A stretch of 64,000 nucleotides of DNA, taken from positions 69,983,158-70,047,157 of the forward strand of contig NC_080583.1 in NCBI RefSeq assembly GCF_029962835.1, in the 5' to 3' direction. The stretch is from Magnolia sinica. Its lineage: Eukaryota; Streptophyta; Magnoliopsida; Magnoliales; Magnoliaceae. Under the pieces are notes generated by a model. The model did no database searches. It was not told the origin of the DNA and was given only the letters and a program-made list of their open reading frames with translations. A program made the translations under genes and the position numbers. Positions 12,517 through 24,814 of the stretch are shown here, piece by piece (positions within the stretch are counted from its first letter, which is position 1; the number at the start of each line of letters is the position of its first letter).

Positions 12517-13440
12517 TATATACCCCTAGTGGGTGGGTTTTTGGTCCATGGGGCTATCCCAGTGGCCCCCTGGCCCATTTGGAACATGGAGCAGGTGCCC
12601 CATGATCAAATGAAGGGTTATTCTAAGTTTGGTGGCTAACGGATGAGTCGATTGGCTGCGATAGCTTGATTTGCAATCAACGGTCACTGATGTTCGATCA
12701 AGGCCCCAGTTATACGGTTATGAGCAGGGAAATATCCTTGACTCATGGCCCAAGTTTTATTTCAATTCAACGGTTGAAAATTCGTAACTTCGCCGTTTTA
12801 GTGGTGGGGCCTACTCACTTAAGTTTCAGGTTTCAAGTTCCATTGAGTCGCACCTTTCAAGCTCTACCTTCCATGGTCCAAGTTGTGGGGTTCGAGGCAT
12901 TGTTTGGGCCACCATCCACAATGGACGTTAAGCCCAGTGAGATGAACATTATTCTATAATTTCAGAACTAGTGGCCTACTAATGAGCTATCTAGTGCTTG
13001 TTCAAATAATCAGGGCATTTTTTGAATGAATTGGGTAGGGAGATTTCTTGGGCGTAATTATTAGGGTCTGTATTAACTAAGTTCATAGTGTAGCTTATTC
13101 AAAATTAGAAAAAATAGTGATTCAATCATGATCACTCTAGATCATTGGTTCTTAGGCTAAATGAGTGGTTGATTTGGTTTATTAATCAAGATCCGACCCA
13201 TAGTTGTCTCGGTTTTAAGTATGTTTTTATTTGGTTATGGTTATCTCGATTGGTCAGTGATAAGTTGGCTAGATTTTTGGGCCCTATGTGAACAAATCAT
13301 GGGACTAAACTCGATGTTCAAGTGATCGGTCAGATTCGTTGGCTATGGTTGATTAATCTTATTTGTGCGGTCCTTTATCAGTACCACTCACGTATAGGCT
13401 CACTTCGAGCATCATAGGTCAGTGAGTGATGATGTTGGCT

Positions 13441-13474
13441 TGTTATATATATATATATATATAGATATATATAA
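13441..13474. repeat. TA microsatellite
   Basis: A mostly (TA)n tract lies between the LTR-like region and resumed LINE sequence. Confidence 0.9.
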
Positions 13475-14465
13475 ATTAAGTATTTTTGGTAACCCAAAAT
13501 GGCAAAAATTCAGGATGGTAGTCTTGAGTTTCAATCTCAGCCACGACGAGTTCCCCTTCCGCACTTGTCAAGTTAAGAAAAATATTTCCTACAGTCTCTT
13601 TGTTCTAGATCCTTAGGACCTGTTTGAGATTTTTTACTTTGCTTTGGAGGACCATCAACAACTTACATAGAATGTTTGAAGTCCAAGCCCTTCTAACCAG
13701 GTCCTAAAACGAGTCTTAGAGTAGCCACATGCATTGGAATCTGAAAGGCTTTGGGAAAGTCCATGGCTGTGTTGGGAAAGAGACGAGAAGAGTAGCGTGG
13801 TCCGAGTTCAGTCTAAGCAAGTGGGCCACCTGGAATGAGGGAAAAGCGTCCATCCATAGGTTGTTGCAGCATGCTCTATCAAGTCTGGCACAGATCCTAC
13901 CTTGGCCACTACGACTGTTACACCAAGTGAATTTACTACCTGAGAAGCCAACATTGATAAGTCCAACTCTGTTCAACCCATCTAAGAATTCAACAGAGTT
14001 ACAAGAATCAAGAGGTGTGGTTCCTCTCCTCTCAGAGGAGCTGAGCACTTCATTGAAGTCTCCTGCCACCAACTAAGAGACTGAGTAGCCCGTCGCCAAG
14101 AGAGCGAGTTGGTCCCATAATGGCTTATAAAGGGTGTTGGAGCATTTGACATACACGAAAGAAGCAAAAGCTACTAACGGTCTGCCCTAAATCCGCATAG
14201 CTACTATTAGCATTTGGTTAAATGCAGCAACCAAGTCAATGGATAAGGAAGAGGTGTGGAAGATCCACACTTTCCCTCCTTGGTCAGTATTGGTAGAGGA
14301 ATGGTAGCCAAGTTTGAGCCCAATACGTACCCTCTTATTGTCCTTAAGCATCAGTTCCAGAATAGATAACATGGCCAGCCTGAACTGTTTGGATTGACGT
14401 TTCAGAGTTCTAATGGTGGAAGCGTTCCCAATGCCATGAGCATTTCAGATGAGAATGTTATCCAT
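13470..14465 (-). pseudogene. LINE ORF2 endonuclease domain and linker
   Basis: ORF2 starts at ATG 14465 on the minus strand, reading MDNILI, a TGA where Trp is expected, then NAHGIGN, the usual start of an apurinic-like endonuclease. GGKVWIF follows near 14250. GDFNEVL (near 14045-14065) holds the catalytic Asp and Asn. FTWCN, RLDRA and the closing SDH (near 13790) are all in place. The linker KNLKQVLRI...NKETVGN is readable to about 13500. Frameshifts lie near 14070-14190 and 13700. The ORF1 stop TAA (14460-14458) overlaps this ATG as ATGGATAA. Confidence 0.85.
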
Positions 14466-14785
14466 TAAACGATTTCTCAATTACTGTACCCCTGCGTTTC
14501 AATTTTTTGAGCCTCCCATTCCAACCTGTATGGGATCTATCGTCACCTGAAAATATGAGATGGCTGTCTAAGACCTGATCGGGCAACATCTTACTATTCT
14601 TAATTCTTATGCGGTACTTGTGATGTTTGGGGCTTTGCACTATCACTCCAGCCCCACCTTCTCGGGAGAAAACTTCATGGAAAGGCACTTCAACCTGTTC
14701 CTACAAGGGGATACGGGGAATGATGAATTCCTTAGATAGTCCAGTAGAAGGGATTGAACTATCTGCATGGAGAGCGATAGGAGGA
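14458..14785 (-). pseudogene. LINE ORF1, C-terminal part
   Basis: The minus-strand frame reads FHEVFSREGGAGVIVQSPK and ends EKSFNG at 14458. It continues the ORF1 text cut at 40631 by the CACTA insertion (PMGKVLPL on one side, PIALHADSSIPSTGLSKEF on the other). A TAG interrupts it near 14700. Basic residues near the end (GRLKKLKRRG) would suit a nucleic-acid-binding tail. Confidence 0.65.
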
Positions 14786-14930
14786 CACTACAAGAAATCT
14801 ACGCATCAGCGGCGCATGACCACAGGTGGCCACAACGAATCGCTAGTGTAAATATAAAATGAGCGGCGTTTTTACGTGGCCGCCACTGTACGGATAAGCC
14901 ATCGCCACTGGAAAAAGAAAAGATGGCTTT
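14786..14930 (+). repeat. CACTA left terminal and subterminal region
   Basis: It starts with CACTACAAGAAATC. Short GC-rich motifs follow (CAGCGGCGCATG, GAGCGGCGTTTTTACG, GGCCGCCACTG), resembling the CGCCGGTAAA repeats at the right end. In this class, subterminal repeats bind the TNPA/TNP1-type protein. Confidence 0.8.
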
Positions 14931-14969
14931 TCACCTCCCACGCGCACGAGTAACATCCCCAAATCGAGC

Positions 14970-15135
14970 GCCAAATTTCTCTCCCAAACCCTTCTTCCCT
15001 CTTCTCTCCTCAAATCGCTCACACCCCAATATTTCTCTCCCAAAACCCTTCTTCCCTCTTCTCTCCTCAAATCGCTCACACCCCAATATTTCTCTCCTAA
15101 AACCCTTCTTCCCTCTTCTCTCCCAAATCACCCCA
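14970..15135 (+). repeat. 56-57-bp tandem repeat in CACTA 5' region
   Basis: About 2.7 units contain TTTCTCTCCCAAACCCTTCT and CAAATCGCTCACACCCCAAT. The pyrimidine-rich strand and nearby CT runs (15172-15186, 15370-15392) look like a plant 5' leader. Overlapping frames on both strands here are products of the repeat. Confidence 0.8.
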
Positions 15136-15136
15136 T

Positions 15137-16630
15137 CCCCAAATCGTGCGTCCCATCCCCAAATCCCGAAAGTCTCTCTCTCTCCAACGTCCCTCCACTC
15201 CGGTCTCTCTTGATATGGCTTCCATTTCCATTGCTTGTTGAAGACACTGATCTCTCGGCCGTTGTCCTCCTTGCTGGAACATGCCAAAGTCTGAGAAGGC
15301 CCACAAGAGGAAGAAGCACCAGCAACAGTCGCAGCAGTAGATCCTCTTCTCCAACAGGCGCAGCAATATGCTACTCTCTCTCTCTCTCTCTCTGGGTTTC
15401 ATCATGTTTGAAATATCTTACAGAGTGGGATGGATGATACGCAGGCACTTAGAAATTGTGTACATGTCATACATGGTGGAAAAATCTAATCTGCATCTTG
15501 CGGGTGGTGTGGTTTTTGGTTATGTTGTGTTTTTTTTCAATTTTATTTATTTATTTATTTTGCTATTTATTGTTGCTTAAAATGATAATAATGCCTCATT
15601 TACTTTGCATTATTGTTGTAATTAGAAAACCAAACATGCCTTTAATAAAAATGCATTTAGAGACTTTTAGGATTGGTGATTTACTCCAATGTGTTCGTCT
15701 GTTTGGTAAATTATAACCTCTCAAATATAAGTATTTTCCCAAAAAAAGAAAATGATTGTTAATGTTTTACTTACTAAATTTATAAAAAGAAATGTATTCA
15801 TGGTCCAAGTCATATACAGGTGCATGTGGGGCTCACAAAAGTCTGGACTCTTACATGCTTTTCTGTTGTGAATCTTCATCTCTGGACATTACAATCTTTC
15901 TTTGTGGTTGTATTTCTTTTGTTGCTTGTTTGACTACTGATGTTTTAAAAGGATGAAGCTTTCTAGCCTTGTAGAGGACTATTGGAGTGAGCGTCTGCAC
16001 TGTCTTGCAGAATTTCAATGCCCTCGAAATGTAGCTTTTAAGAACTGAAAATCAGCTCCATGGAATGATCCATTTCTGCACAAATATTTCAAAATGTTTC
16101 ACATTAAATATATAAGTGATCTGTGATCCGTGATCCTGTGGCCGTCCTACACATCACACAATCTGAATATATAACCTATATTTACATTGGTGAGAAACCA
16201 TTTGTGGACCTGCAGATCTTGGACATGTCGACTGTTTATTGATTACAATATTTAACAGTTTGAATGGGAAATGCCAAAAGGAACTCGAGACAATTGGGAG
16301 GCAATATCCGTTTAAACCTTTGAAGCTCAATTTTCTTTGCCATTATGAGTTTCGAAATGTTGAATTTGGTCTATATGTTTATTGTCTCCATTGATCATTT
16401 TCTATTTGCCTTTGTTATAACTTGTATATGTCTATTAATTGAATCATATTGGCATCTGATTTTTACACACCTTACTCTTGAATCTGAACCTTTAGACATC
16501 TTTTATTTTCCCCATATGCATGGATGGCGTGGATAAAACACATGCATCAATGTGGGCCCATAGATGTGGGATCTTCACTCTGACAAAATGTCCTTTGGTT
16601 TCTTCAGTCTCGCTTTCCAATGCTTGTGTA
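15137..16630 (+). other. CACTA 5' non-coding region, no gene recognised
   Basis: This holds a pyrimidine-rich leader-like stretch, then AT-rich sequence. A short frame beginning MPKSEKAHKRKKHQQ at about 15281 is lysine/glutamine rich and stops after about 20 codons. I cannot identify it. An intron-end-like TGTCTTGCAG near 16003 hints that other spliced fragments may be present, but I could not name one. Confidence 0.5.
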
Positions 16631-16706
16631 ATTTCAGATTGGATGTCTTTACTCCTACCTTTAGCTGTGGAAAGAGGAGTTTGTGTAATTACCAATACGA
16701 GTGCAA
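16631..16706 (+). pseudogene. Probable captured exon of a DUF1446/AtuA-like host gene
   Basis: The plus strand reads ISDWMSLLLPLAVERGVCVI then TNTSA. Plant DUF1446 (acyclic terpene utilisation AtuA-like) proteins, as I remember them, carry a very similar block ending LAVERGTCIITNMGA. The stretch ends exactly at a good donor, GTGCAA|GTAAGA (GT at 16707), and the family's next codons would split there as A|TG. The upstream TTTCAG at 16632-16637 could be an acceptor. Only this exon is recognisable. It lies between the CACTA left end and the nested retroelement, so it seems to have been picked up by the transposon. The identity rests on memory of the family. Confidence 0.5.
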
Positions 16707-16779
16707 GTAAGAATTTCTTATCATCCTCATTAGAACTTTTGGTAGTAGTCGTGACCAACAACCATTAGCAGTCGGCTCG

Positions 16780-16879
16780 TTGGTAAGACAAGAGCTTCAA
16801 GCCCGATTTCTGGTGGCACACCCCCCACATAAGCACCACCCAATGAAGGGGGGAATGGGGAAAGCTACAGGCCGAAAAC
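16780..16879 (+). other. Short SINE-head-like or unassigned sequence at the Athila insertion site
   Basis: GTCGGCTCGTTGGTAAGACA resembles the 5' part of a tRNA-derived SINE, but no B box follows. The sequence is cut at 16879 by the Athila-like element and continues at 28550. Confidence 0.25.
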
Positions 16880-18974
16880 TTGTTCACTCCCCAAGTATAG
16901 GGTTGTGATGTAGTAATAAACTCGGTAAGACCGAGGTCGAATCCACAGGGACTGATACCTGTACGTTATCTGAAACCAAGTAGAACTAGAACTAGACTAA
17001 GATGTGATCTAAACCAAATAGAATTTAGGAAATAATTGTGGAATAATTATCTAAAACTTTAAGGAATTCAGAGGAAGGAAACTAGGGATTCAGAGGATCC
17101 ACTTGTAGAGATCAGGGAGATCTTATGCCTGCGGCAAGGATTATGGAATTCAAACTGGACTTACTTGATCTGATTTTTAAGAGATGAAAAGTATATGAAT
17201 TAGAATGGATTCCATCATCTAACCATGCCCAGGAGACAAAGCAAACAACAGGATTAAACTAATTACCAACTAATCAACAATGTATGAAGATCAGGAAGGG
17301 TACCGTCATCCTACCATGCCCATGGAACAATGATGAACAACAGGGCTTCCTGGCTTCATAAACATAAAAAGGGGAAGAAAAAGGGATATTCAAAGCCGTT
17401 GCAGACCCATTGTAATTTCAGTCACAACAGACCATTAAAGACTAAAAAAAATTCCATTAATACAAATCAACTTCAGTTCATGAATTTAAATGAAAAGCAG
17501 AAATATAGTATCTCTCATCTCGCCACAAGCTTCGCCTCTTAGCCCTAGCTAAGAGGACTAGCCACACACAGGCATGATGCGGCTAGAAAACAAAGTAAAA
17601 TAAAACAAAAAGAAAAAGAAATAAACAGAAAAAGAATGCCAAACTCCACTCCTCGTCCAAGCTCCTGTTGCTCACGTCCAGCCTTTCAAATTGAATCCCC
17701 ATCTCTCTCCCGCACCTTCCTTTTTAAAGATGGAAAGCTCTCTCCAGAGCTGCTGCGGAGTCCTGAAAGGATTAGGCTGCGGAAACAGTCCTTCCGCAGC
17801 CAAAAAATGCCCTGCCCTCTGCTGCGAGGAACCTCACGCAATCCGGAATACCACGTCTCCGCGCTTCTTCTTCTTTGTTTTTTTTCAAAAGGACAACGTC
17901 CTCTGGAAGTTTTCGTGCAGTCCTACATGATGAACGGTTCAGATCAGCTGTCCGACCGCGCCCAAGGGCGTACAATCCGCCGCAAAAACCGGACGGCTTC
18001 CGATTGCGAAAATAGGGTAGCGTCATTGACGCTGTGAGGATGGTGGGCCCCACTTCACAGTCTTTTTGGAAAATCCGAGCCGTCCACTGCGTTCTACTCG
18101 AAAAATCAGGTGGGAAGCACTACTTTTGGACCAAATTCCATGTGGCCCACAATACCTTCTACTCCGCCGTTCATCATGTCTTTAACGGTTAGGATTCTGT
18201 AACATTTTACATGGTCTCAAAAGGCCGCCTTGGTGAGGTAAATACCCCACCTACGCACACAATGGACGGTCCCGATTGATGTTATACATGATGTGTGGGG
18301 CCCACAAGCAGAACCGACGGTCGGCAGCGTTACGCTGTTGCGTAATTAAAAAAATTTGAGTTTGAGTCGGTCAGCGCCTGCTGACCGACTTCCTTATTTT
18401 TTATGTTCGTCCGGTGCACTTGTGCACCTTACACGTGCACTGCATGTGTGGGTCCCATGGTGATGTTTGTAAGAAATCTGCTCCATCCATCTGTTTTGAC
18501 ACGTAGTTTAAGGCGTTGAGACCAAAATTGGAGTATATCCAGATATCAGGCGGGGCCCACATAATGATTAAAGGGGCTGATCTGTCCGTTGGGCCACTTC
18601 CACAATGATCCAGGAGCTAAAATTTTATGTGTACGGTTTATTTATGGTCCTCAGGCCACGTATGAAGTTTCGAACTGATCAGATGGTGGGAACCCTATGA
18701 TCTTGCATTCTGGACACTTTTCAGGCCACTTGAGCTTCAATTCCTTGATTTTCTTGAGTCCCTGATGTGTAATTCTGTTGATCTTGGGTCTCTGGAGTCC
18801 GTCCCACGCTTTGGTGTCATTAGAGCGTTAAGTCCATGCTTTAAGCACCCATTTTGGTCCAGGCTCGTACATACACTCTACATTATAAACACGATTAATC
18901 AGGCCATTAAGCAGTATCATGCGTGTAAATCCATGCAATAAATGGGTCTGATATGCAATATTTGACCCTCAACA
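16880..18974 (-). repeat. 3' LTR of the Athila-like element
   Basis: A 2.1-kb LTR with TGTTCACTCC and CCCTCAACA ends. It contains two short perfect inverted repeats: GTCGGTCAGC/GCTGACCGAC (near 18366-18389) and GGTGCAC/GTGCACC (near 18413-18428). The 17636-18050 part is GC-richer and open on both strands. The same frames recur in the other LTR, so they reflect copy identity and are not evidence of a gene. Confidence 0.92.
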
Positions 18975-20329
18975 CAACCCCCAACCAGCATTTTGCTAGT
19001 CCCGAGCAAAGTATGCGAAAAATAAGTTGAGAATTACAGAACAATTTATAAACTCGAGTGATTTTTGCAGAGTAATCCAGATATGAGAACTTTTAGATTC
19101 ATGACTGTTGGATATTACTTTCTCCTAGACTCCAGTACATGGTAAACTTCATAATCAAGTTCAAAGTATTATTCCATTAATTAGAAAAATTCTAACCATT
19201 GAGATCTATGAATGTATAATCTAATCTCGACTTGTCAACATTAAGATTCACCTTGATATTTAAGGATATCATTGGTAACAACTGAGAGAATTCACGATAA
19301 CTCTTCTTGGCTTACACATTATCTTTTTATTCTTTTAATTTTTTTTTTTATTTTTTTATTAGAAGTAACGTCAAGAAGAGGGATCAGATCCTCACCTATA
19401 GGGAGCAAACCTAAGGTAAAGACTGTACACCCAACTTTTTCACATATCATTCATGGGGAATTAAATCTACACCTATAGGGAGCAAACCTAAGGTAAAGAC
19501 CATTTGCCCAATCCTTTCAATTTTCCAAGTTGGTTCCTTTCATGTTTAGTGATTACCAAGTTAATCCTTTAATATCGAACTGAAACCTTAATATGCAAGC
19601 GAGATGTGTCCTGCGAATTCATGACTCAACCAATGTTTACAAATTCTAATAATGGATTAATAATTCAAACTTAGCTGTGAAATTTAATAGATAACTGAAT
19701 CCAAGAGTCATAAAGTACCAACATCACGCATCTTGAAATTCTAAGTGCCCTAGATGGCCGTCAAAATCACTTCGACTTCAACAAAATGTCAGAAAATTTT
19801 TAAAATTTTCACAACTTTTGTTCAAGACCAAGAAAATGCTGCTTAGGTGACATAATCTCCCACCCCCAACTTAAAACCTACATTGTCCTCAATGTAAAAG
19901 AAATAAGCATGCGATGCACATGAGACAAAAAGTAAATGAGAAGTGATGGAAAGATAATACCTGGATGAAAGAATCAAGAGGCTTTCCAAAGATTTCTACG
20001 TAGGAGCGGTCAGCACAAGAGAGAAACCAACAAAAGTAAAATAAAATAACAAAAATACAATCCTACCGATACCACTTTCGTAGGTGCTCTGGATTGCATT
20101 TAGCGTATGCATAAGCCTTTAAACCCCTAGGTTGCCCCTAGTGGACGAGTTGTAGTCTCGTGAGGGTTTGCAATAATGTTACCCACAAACATTGAACTAA
20201 CTAATGAAATGAAGAGCTGGGTTGCCTCCCAGGAGTGCTAAGTTTACCGTTTTTAGCCAGACAAATAAAGCAACTACTCCAGTCCTAAGAAAACAGGAAA
20301 CCTACCTCTACCTCCATCAGACTAGGAGA
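18975..20329 (-). other. Non-coding region between integrase and 3' LTR of the Athila-like element
   Basis: Athila elements usually have a long stretch here, sometimes with an env-like frame. None is convincing in this copy. A direct repeat, CTATAGGGAGCAAACCTAAG, occurs at about 19398 and 19474. Confidence 0.6.
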
Positions 20330-23300
20330 TCAATCCTGGTAAACAGGATCAGTCAAAGGCATGGACATGTCCTCTGAATCAAATTTCTCGACAAATGGTT
20401 TCAATCGATGTCCATTGACTTTAAACTCCTTGCCATTGTCAGGATCTCTTATCTCAACGGCCCCATGCGGAAAAACAGTGACAACAATATAAGGACCGGT
20501 CCAATGAGATCGAAGCTTACCCGGAAAGAGATGTAATCGAGAATTGTACAAAAGGACCTTCTGATCAGGCATGAATGATTTTCGCGAAATGTGTTGGTCA
20601 TGAAATGCTTTCATCTTGTCTTTGTAAATTCTCGAATTATCATATGCATCATTCCGGATTTCTTCAAGTTCATTCAATTGAAGTTTGCGTAGCGAGCCAG
20701 CGTTGTCCAGATTGAAATTAAGATTTTTGATCACCCAGTACGCTTTATGTTCCAGCTCCACAGGCAAGTGACAAGCCTTCCCATAGACAAGTCTAAAGGG
20801 AGACATTCCAATAGGGGTTTTAAATGCAGTACGGTATGCCCATAAGGCATCGGTCAATCGAATTGACCAATCCTTACGATCAGGGTTGACCGTCTTCTCC
20901 AAGATTGTTTAATTTCCCTATTAGAAATCTTGGCTTGCCCACTTGTCTGTGGATGGTATGGGGTGCTCACCTTATGAGAGATACCGTATTTCTTCATTAA
21001 GCTCTCAAATGGTTTATTACAAAAGTGTGAGCCCCCATCACTAATGATGGCTCGAGGCGTTCCGAATCGAGAAAGGATGTTCTCTTTTAGGAATTTAATG
21101 ACCGTGCGATGGTCATTCTTTCGACACGGAATCGCTTCGACCCATTTAGTGACATAATCCACGGCGAGCAAAATATACAGATTCCCAAACGATTGGGGGA
21201 ATGGTCCCATGAAATCGATACCCCAGCAATCAAATGCTTCAATGATAAGGATGGGATTCAAAGGCATCATATTTCGACGGGACAATGCTCCCAATTTCTG
21301 ACAACGCTCACAAGCATTGCAAAACTCATGAGTGTCCCTAAACATAGTGGGCCAGTAAAAGCCACACTGCAAAATCTTGGCCGTGGTCTTTTTAGCAGAA
21401 AAGTGACCACCATAGGCCTCTGAGTGACAGAAGGAAATGACGCTCTGATGCTCATCGTCTGGTACACATTTCCTTAGAATTTGGTCTGGGCAATATTTAA
21501 ATAAATAAGGATCATCCCAGAAAAAGTTGCGCACCTCGGTGAAAAATTTCTTCTTATCTTGCGCAGTCCACTGTGTCGGTATAGAACCTGTGGCAAGATA
21601 ATTAGCAATATCAGCGAACCAAGGAGAATGGGAGACTCTAAACAGTTGTTCATCAGGGAACATATCATTGATATGGGTCGCCTCAAGGGAATCAGAGGTA
21701 TTAAAGCGAGAGAGGTGATCGGCCACTACGTTCTCTACTCCCTTTTTATCTTTAATTACCAAATCAAATTCTTGAAGTAGAAGGATCCATCGTATCAAAT
21801 GGGGCTTAGAATCATTCTTCGAAAGAAGATACTTAAGTGCCGCATGATCTGTGTAGATAATGATCTTGGATCCGATCAAGTAGGACCTAAATTTGTCCAA
21901 GGCGAACACTACAGCTAAGAGTTCCTTTTCTGTAATCGAGTAGTTCACTTGAGTAGGATTTAGAGTCCTACTCACATAATGAATTACTTAAGGCCTCTTA
22001 TCTTTTCTCTGACCTAGAATCGCTCCAAGAGCATAATCAGAAGCATCGCACATAAGCTCAAAAGGAAGGCTCCAGTCAGGTGGCTGCATGATAGGTGCAG
22101 TGGTTAACGTGCCCTTAAGCTTGGTGAAAGCTTCCTGGCACTGCTCAGTCCACTCATACGGAGCATCCTTTTGAAGAAGATTACATAAAGGACGAGAGAG
22201 AAGACTAAAGTCCTTTATGAATCGCCTGTAAAATCCTGCGTGTCCTAAGAAGGATCGCACGTCTCTGATGTTCTTGGGTGGAGGTAGGTTAGAGATAAGA
22301 TCGATTTTTGCCTTATCTACCTCGATTCCTTTGGACGAGATGATATGCCTAAGGACAATTCCCTTCTGAACCATGAAATGACACTTCTCCCAATTAAGTA
22401 CCAAGTTCTTTTCTTCACATCTTTTCAGCACACATTTAAGACTTTCCAAGCACTTGCTGAAAGATGGACCATAAACAGAGAAATCATCCATGAAGACCTC
22501 TAGATATTGCCCCACCATGTCAGAAAAAATACTAAGCATACATCGCTGAAAAGTGGCAGGGGCATTACATAGTCCGAATGGCATCCTTCGATAGGCAAAG
22601 GTGCCGTAGGGACATGTAAATGTGGTCTTTTCCTGGTCTTCAGGGGCTATCTCTATCTGGTTGTAGCCCGAATACCCGTCAAGGAAACTATAATAGGAAT
22701 GACCAGCTAACCTTTCCAGGATCTGATCAATGAATGGTAAGGGAAAGTGGTCTTTCCTCGTGACGGTATTCAACTTCCTGTAGTCAATGCACATTCTCCA
22801 ACCAGTAGTGACTCTAGTTGGCACGAGTTCATTATTAGCATTGGCTACGATGGTGATTCCGGACTTCTTAGGGACCACTTGAGTTGGACTCACCCATTGA
22901 CTATCAGATATAGGGTATATAATACCCACATCCAATAGTTTAAGAACCTCGGCCTTAACCACTTCCTTCATATTTGGATTTAGTCTACGTTGTGATTGCC
23001 GAGCAGTTTTTGCATTATCCTCAAGATATATGCGGTGAGTACAAATCGAGGGATCGATTCCCTTGAGGTCCGCTATCGTCCATCCCAGGGCTCCTTTATG
23101 CTCAATGAGAGTAGATATAAGCATACTCTCCTGTTCTTTCTCCAGGTGGGCAGAGATCACCACCGGGTATGTCTCATCTTGACCTAAATAGGCATATTTC
23201 AAATCAGAGGGCAAAGGTTTTAGGTCAAGCTTCGGCGGCTTGAGGTTAGACGGTAGAGGCATTACATCGGTTTGTGGTAATTCTTCAAATTGTGGCCTCC

Positions 23301-24789
23301 ACCGGTTAACTTCAAGTACCGGTGCAGTATCAAGCAAGGCACACGTCTCCCTAATCATGTCATCATCAAAATCATGGGAGTGGGCCAGGCACGTCTCCAG
23401 ATGGTCGGAGGATAAGGTCAGCGGTGTCGTATCTTCCACGAAAGAGTCAATCATATTAATGTCGTGGAAATCATCATCATCCTCTGAGTTGCTGCCGTTA
23501 TTGAAAAAAATGTTTGACTTCAATGTCAAATTTCCAAAAGACATAGTCATGACACCATTCCTGTAATTGATAATTGCATTTGACGTGGGGAGGAATGGGC
23601 GACCAAGAATGACGGGAATCTGAGTGCTCATATTATTGATGGGTTCGGTGTCCAGGATGATAAAGTCTACAGGGTAGTAAAATCTATCGACCTGGACTAA
23701 CACATCCTCAATTATCCCTCTTGGTACACGAACAGAGCGATCAGCAAGTTGTAGTGTGGTTAGGGTGGGTTTTAATTCACCCAAGCCTAACTGTTTGTAT
23801 ACCAAGTAGGGAATCAAATTGATGCTCGCTCCTAAGTCAAGAAGTGCGTGATCAATTCGATGGTTCCCGATTACACATGATATAGTTGGGCTACCGGGAT
23901 CCTTGAATTTCTGCGGCACGTCTTGCTTCAGGATGGCACTCACTTTCTCAGTCAAGAAGATTTTCTTTTGAATAATTTTCCGTCTTTTGGTCGTGCACAA
24001 GTCTTTCAGGAATTTGGCATATGAAGGTATCTGTTTAACGACATCAAGTAGAGGAATGTTGACTTTCACTTGTTTCAACACCTCTAGGATATCCTGAGAG
24101 TTAGAGAGAGGTTTTGGTGAAACCAACCGCTGGGGGAATGGAGCAACTGACTTCTCTAGAAGTTCCGGTTCTACTTTTTGTGGGGCATCACTGGATCCAT
24201 CATTGTTGTCCTCTTCTGGTTCTTGAGGCTTTTCGGGCCTAACCGGAAGAGTTTTATCAATGATCTTCCCACTCCTAAGAGTGGTGATGGATTTAGCATG
24301 CGCCATCTGATTTGAAGAGCTGGGATCATTATTCTCGTACTGCGGTTTAAGATTGGGGAGAGGTTGTGCAGGAAGCATCCCCTTTTCTATAACCGTCATA
24401 CGAGAATCTATCTTTTGCATAAAATTTGTAATTCCCCACATTGCCTGAGCCAGCTCTTGTATAGGATTTTGAACCGGTTCCTCTTGAGGTTTCACTTGAT
24501 TTGGATTTTGATTGAAGAAACCTGGAGGGGTAGCCATTTGTCCATTCCTCCAACTAAAGTTTGGATGATTTTTCCAGCCAGGATTGTATGTATTGGAGTT
24601 AGGTCCAGTAAAAGGTCTTTGATAATTATTTACGGCATTGGCTTGTTCATTCAACACTCCTCGAAAAGCGGGTATTGTAGGACAGTTTTCAGTTGTGTGA
24701 ATGTTGCAATCACAGATGCCGCAAACAATTTCATTGACCTTATCCTTCTTTCCTTCCATGGCCTCAACTTTCCTTATGAGCGTAATCAC
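20330..24789 (-). pseudogene. Athila-like pol: protease, RT, RNase H, integrase (fossil)
   Basis: The order along the minus strand starts with the end of gag and a CX2CX4H-like knuckle (near 24690-24730). The protease follows with LLDLGASINLIPY (near 23825-23865), then RT with FPLPFIDQILERL and FMDDFSVYG (near 22475). RNase H is next (near 21750-22100) with [12 protein letters not shown]. The integrase has an HHCC-type finger (CNACERCQ near 21290-21320) and the core WGIDFMGPF...IISDGGSHF...YHPQTSGQ (20940-21230). A C-terminal part ends near 20330. Catalytic motifs are visible, but the frame is interrupted a few times. Confidence 0.9.
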
Positions 24790-24814
24790 TTTACATTGAG
24801 ATCATCCTCTTCTT

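Larger units (their letters stand above)
9478..13470 (-). mobile_element. Chromovirus-type LTR region with PBS-like junction, fragment
   Basis: Reading the minus strand, the left edge is GGGGTGTTACA followed by GG and TGGTATCAAAG. This matches the usual LTR-end plus tRNA-Met primer-site junction of Del/Tekay-like plant gypsy elements. The LTR-like sequence then extends right from 9490 to somewhere before the TA microsatellite at 13441, interrupted by the MITE at 11792-12516. No coding sequence was seen. An imperfect duplication of about 95-bp period lies at 10430-10590. The internal region of the element is absent on the left, where LINE sequence begins at once, so only a terminal fragment seems to remain. 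The right border is not resolved and no target duplication was found. Confidence 0.45.

Noticed and set aside
14843-15437. Several overlapping frames on both strands (Arg/Glu-rich and Pro/Ser-rich)
   Set aside because: They follow the 56-57-bp tandem repeat and CT-rich leader. Frames on both strands of a repeat are not evidence of genes.
16780-16830. tRNA gene or SINE
   Set aside because: A 5' half resembling a tRNA A-box region is present, but no B box, anticodon stem or 3' tail could be made out.
17636-18053. Frames of 133 and 93 codons repeated identically at 27206-27623
   Set aside because: Both lie inside the two LTRs of one young element. Identity reflects recent insertion, and no known domain is visible.
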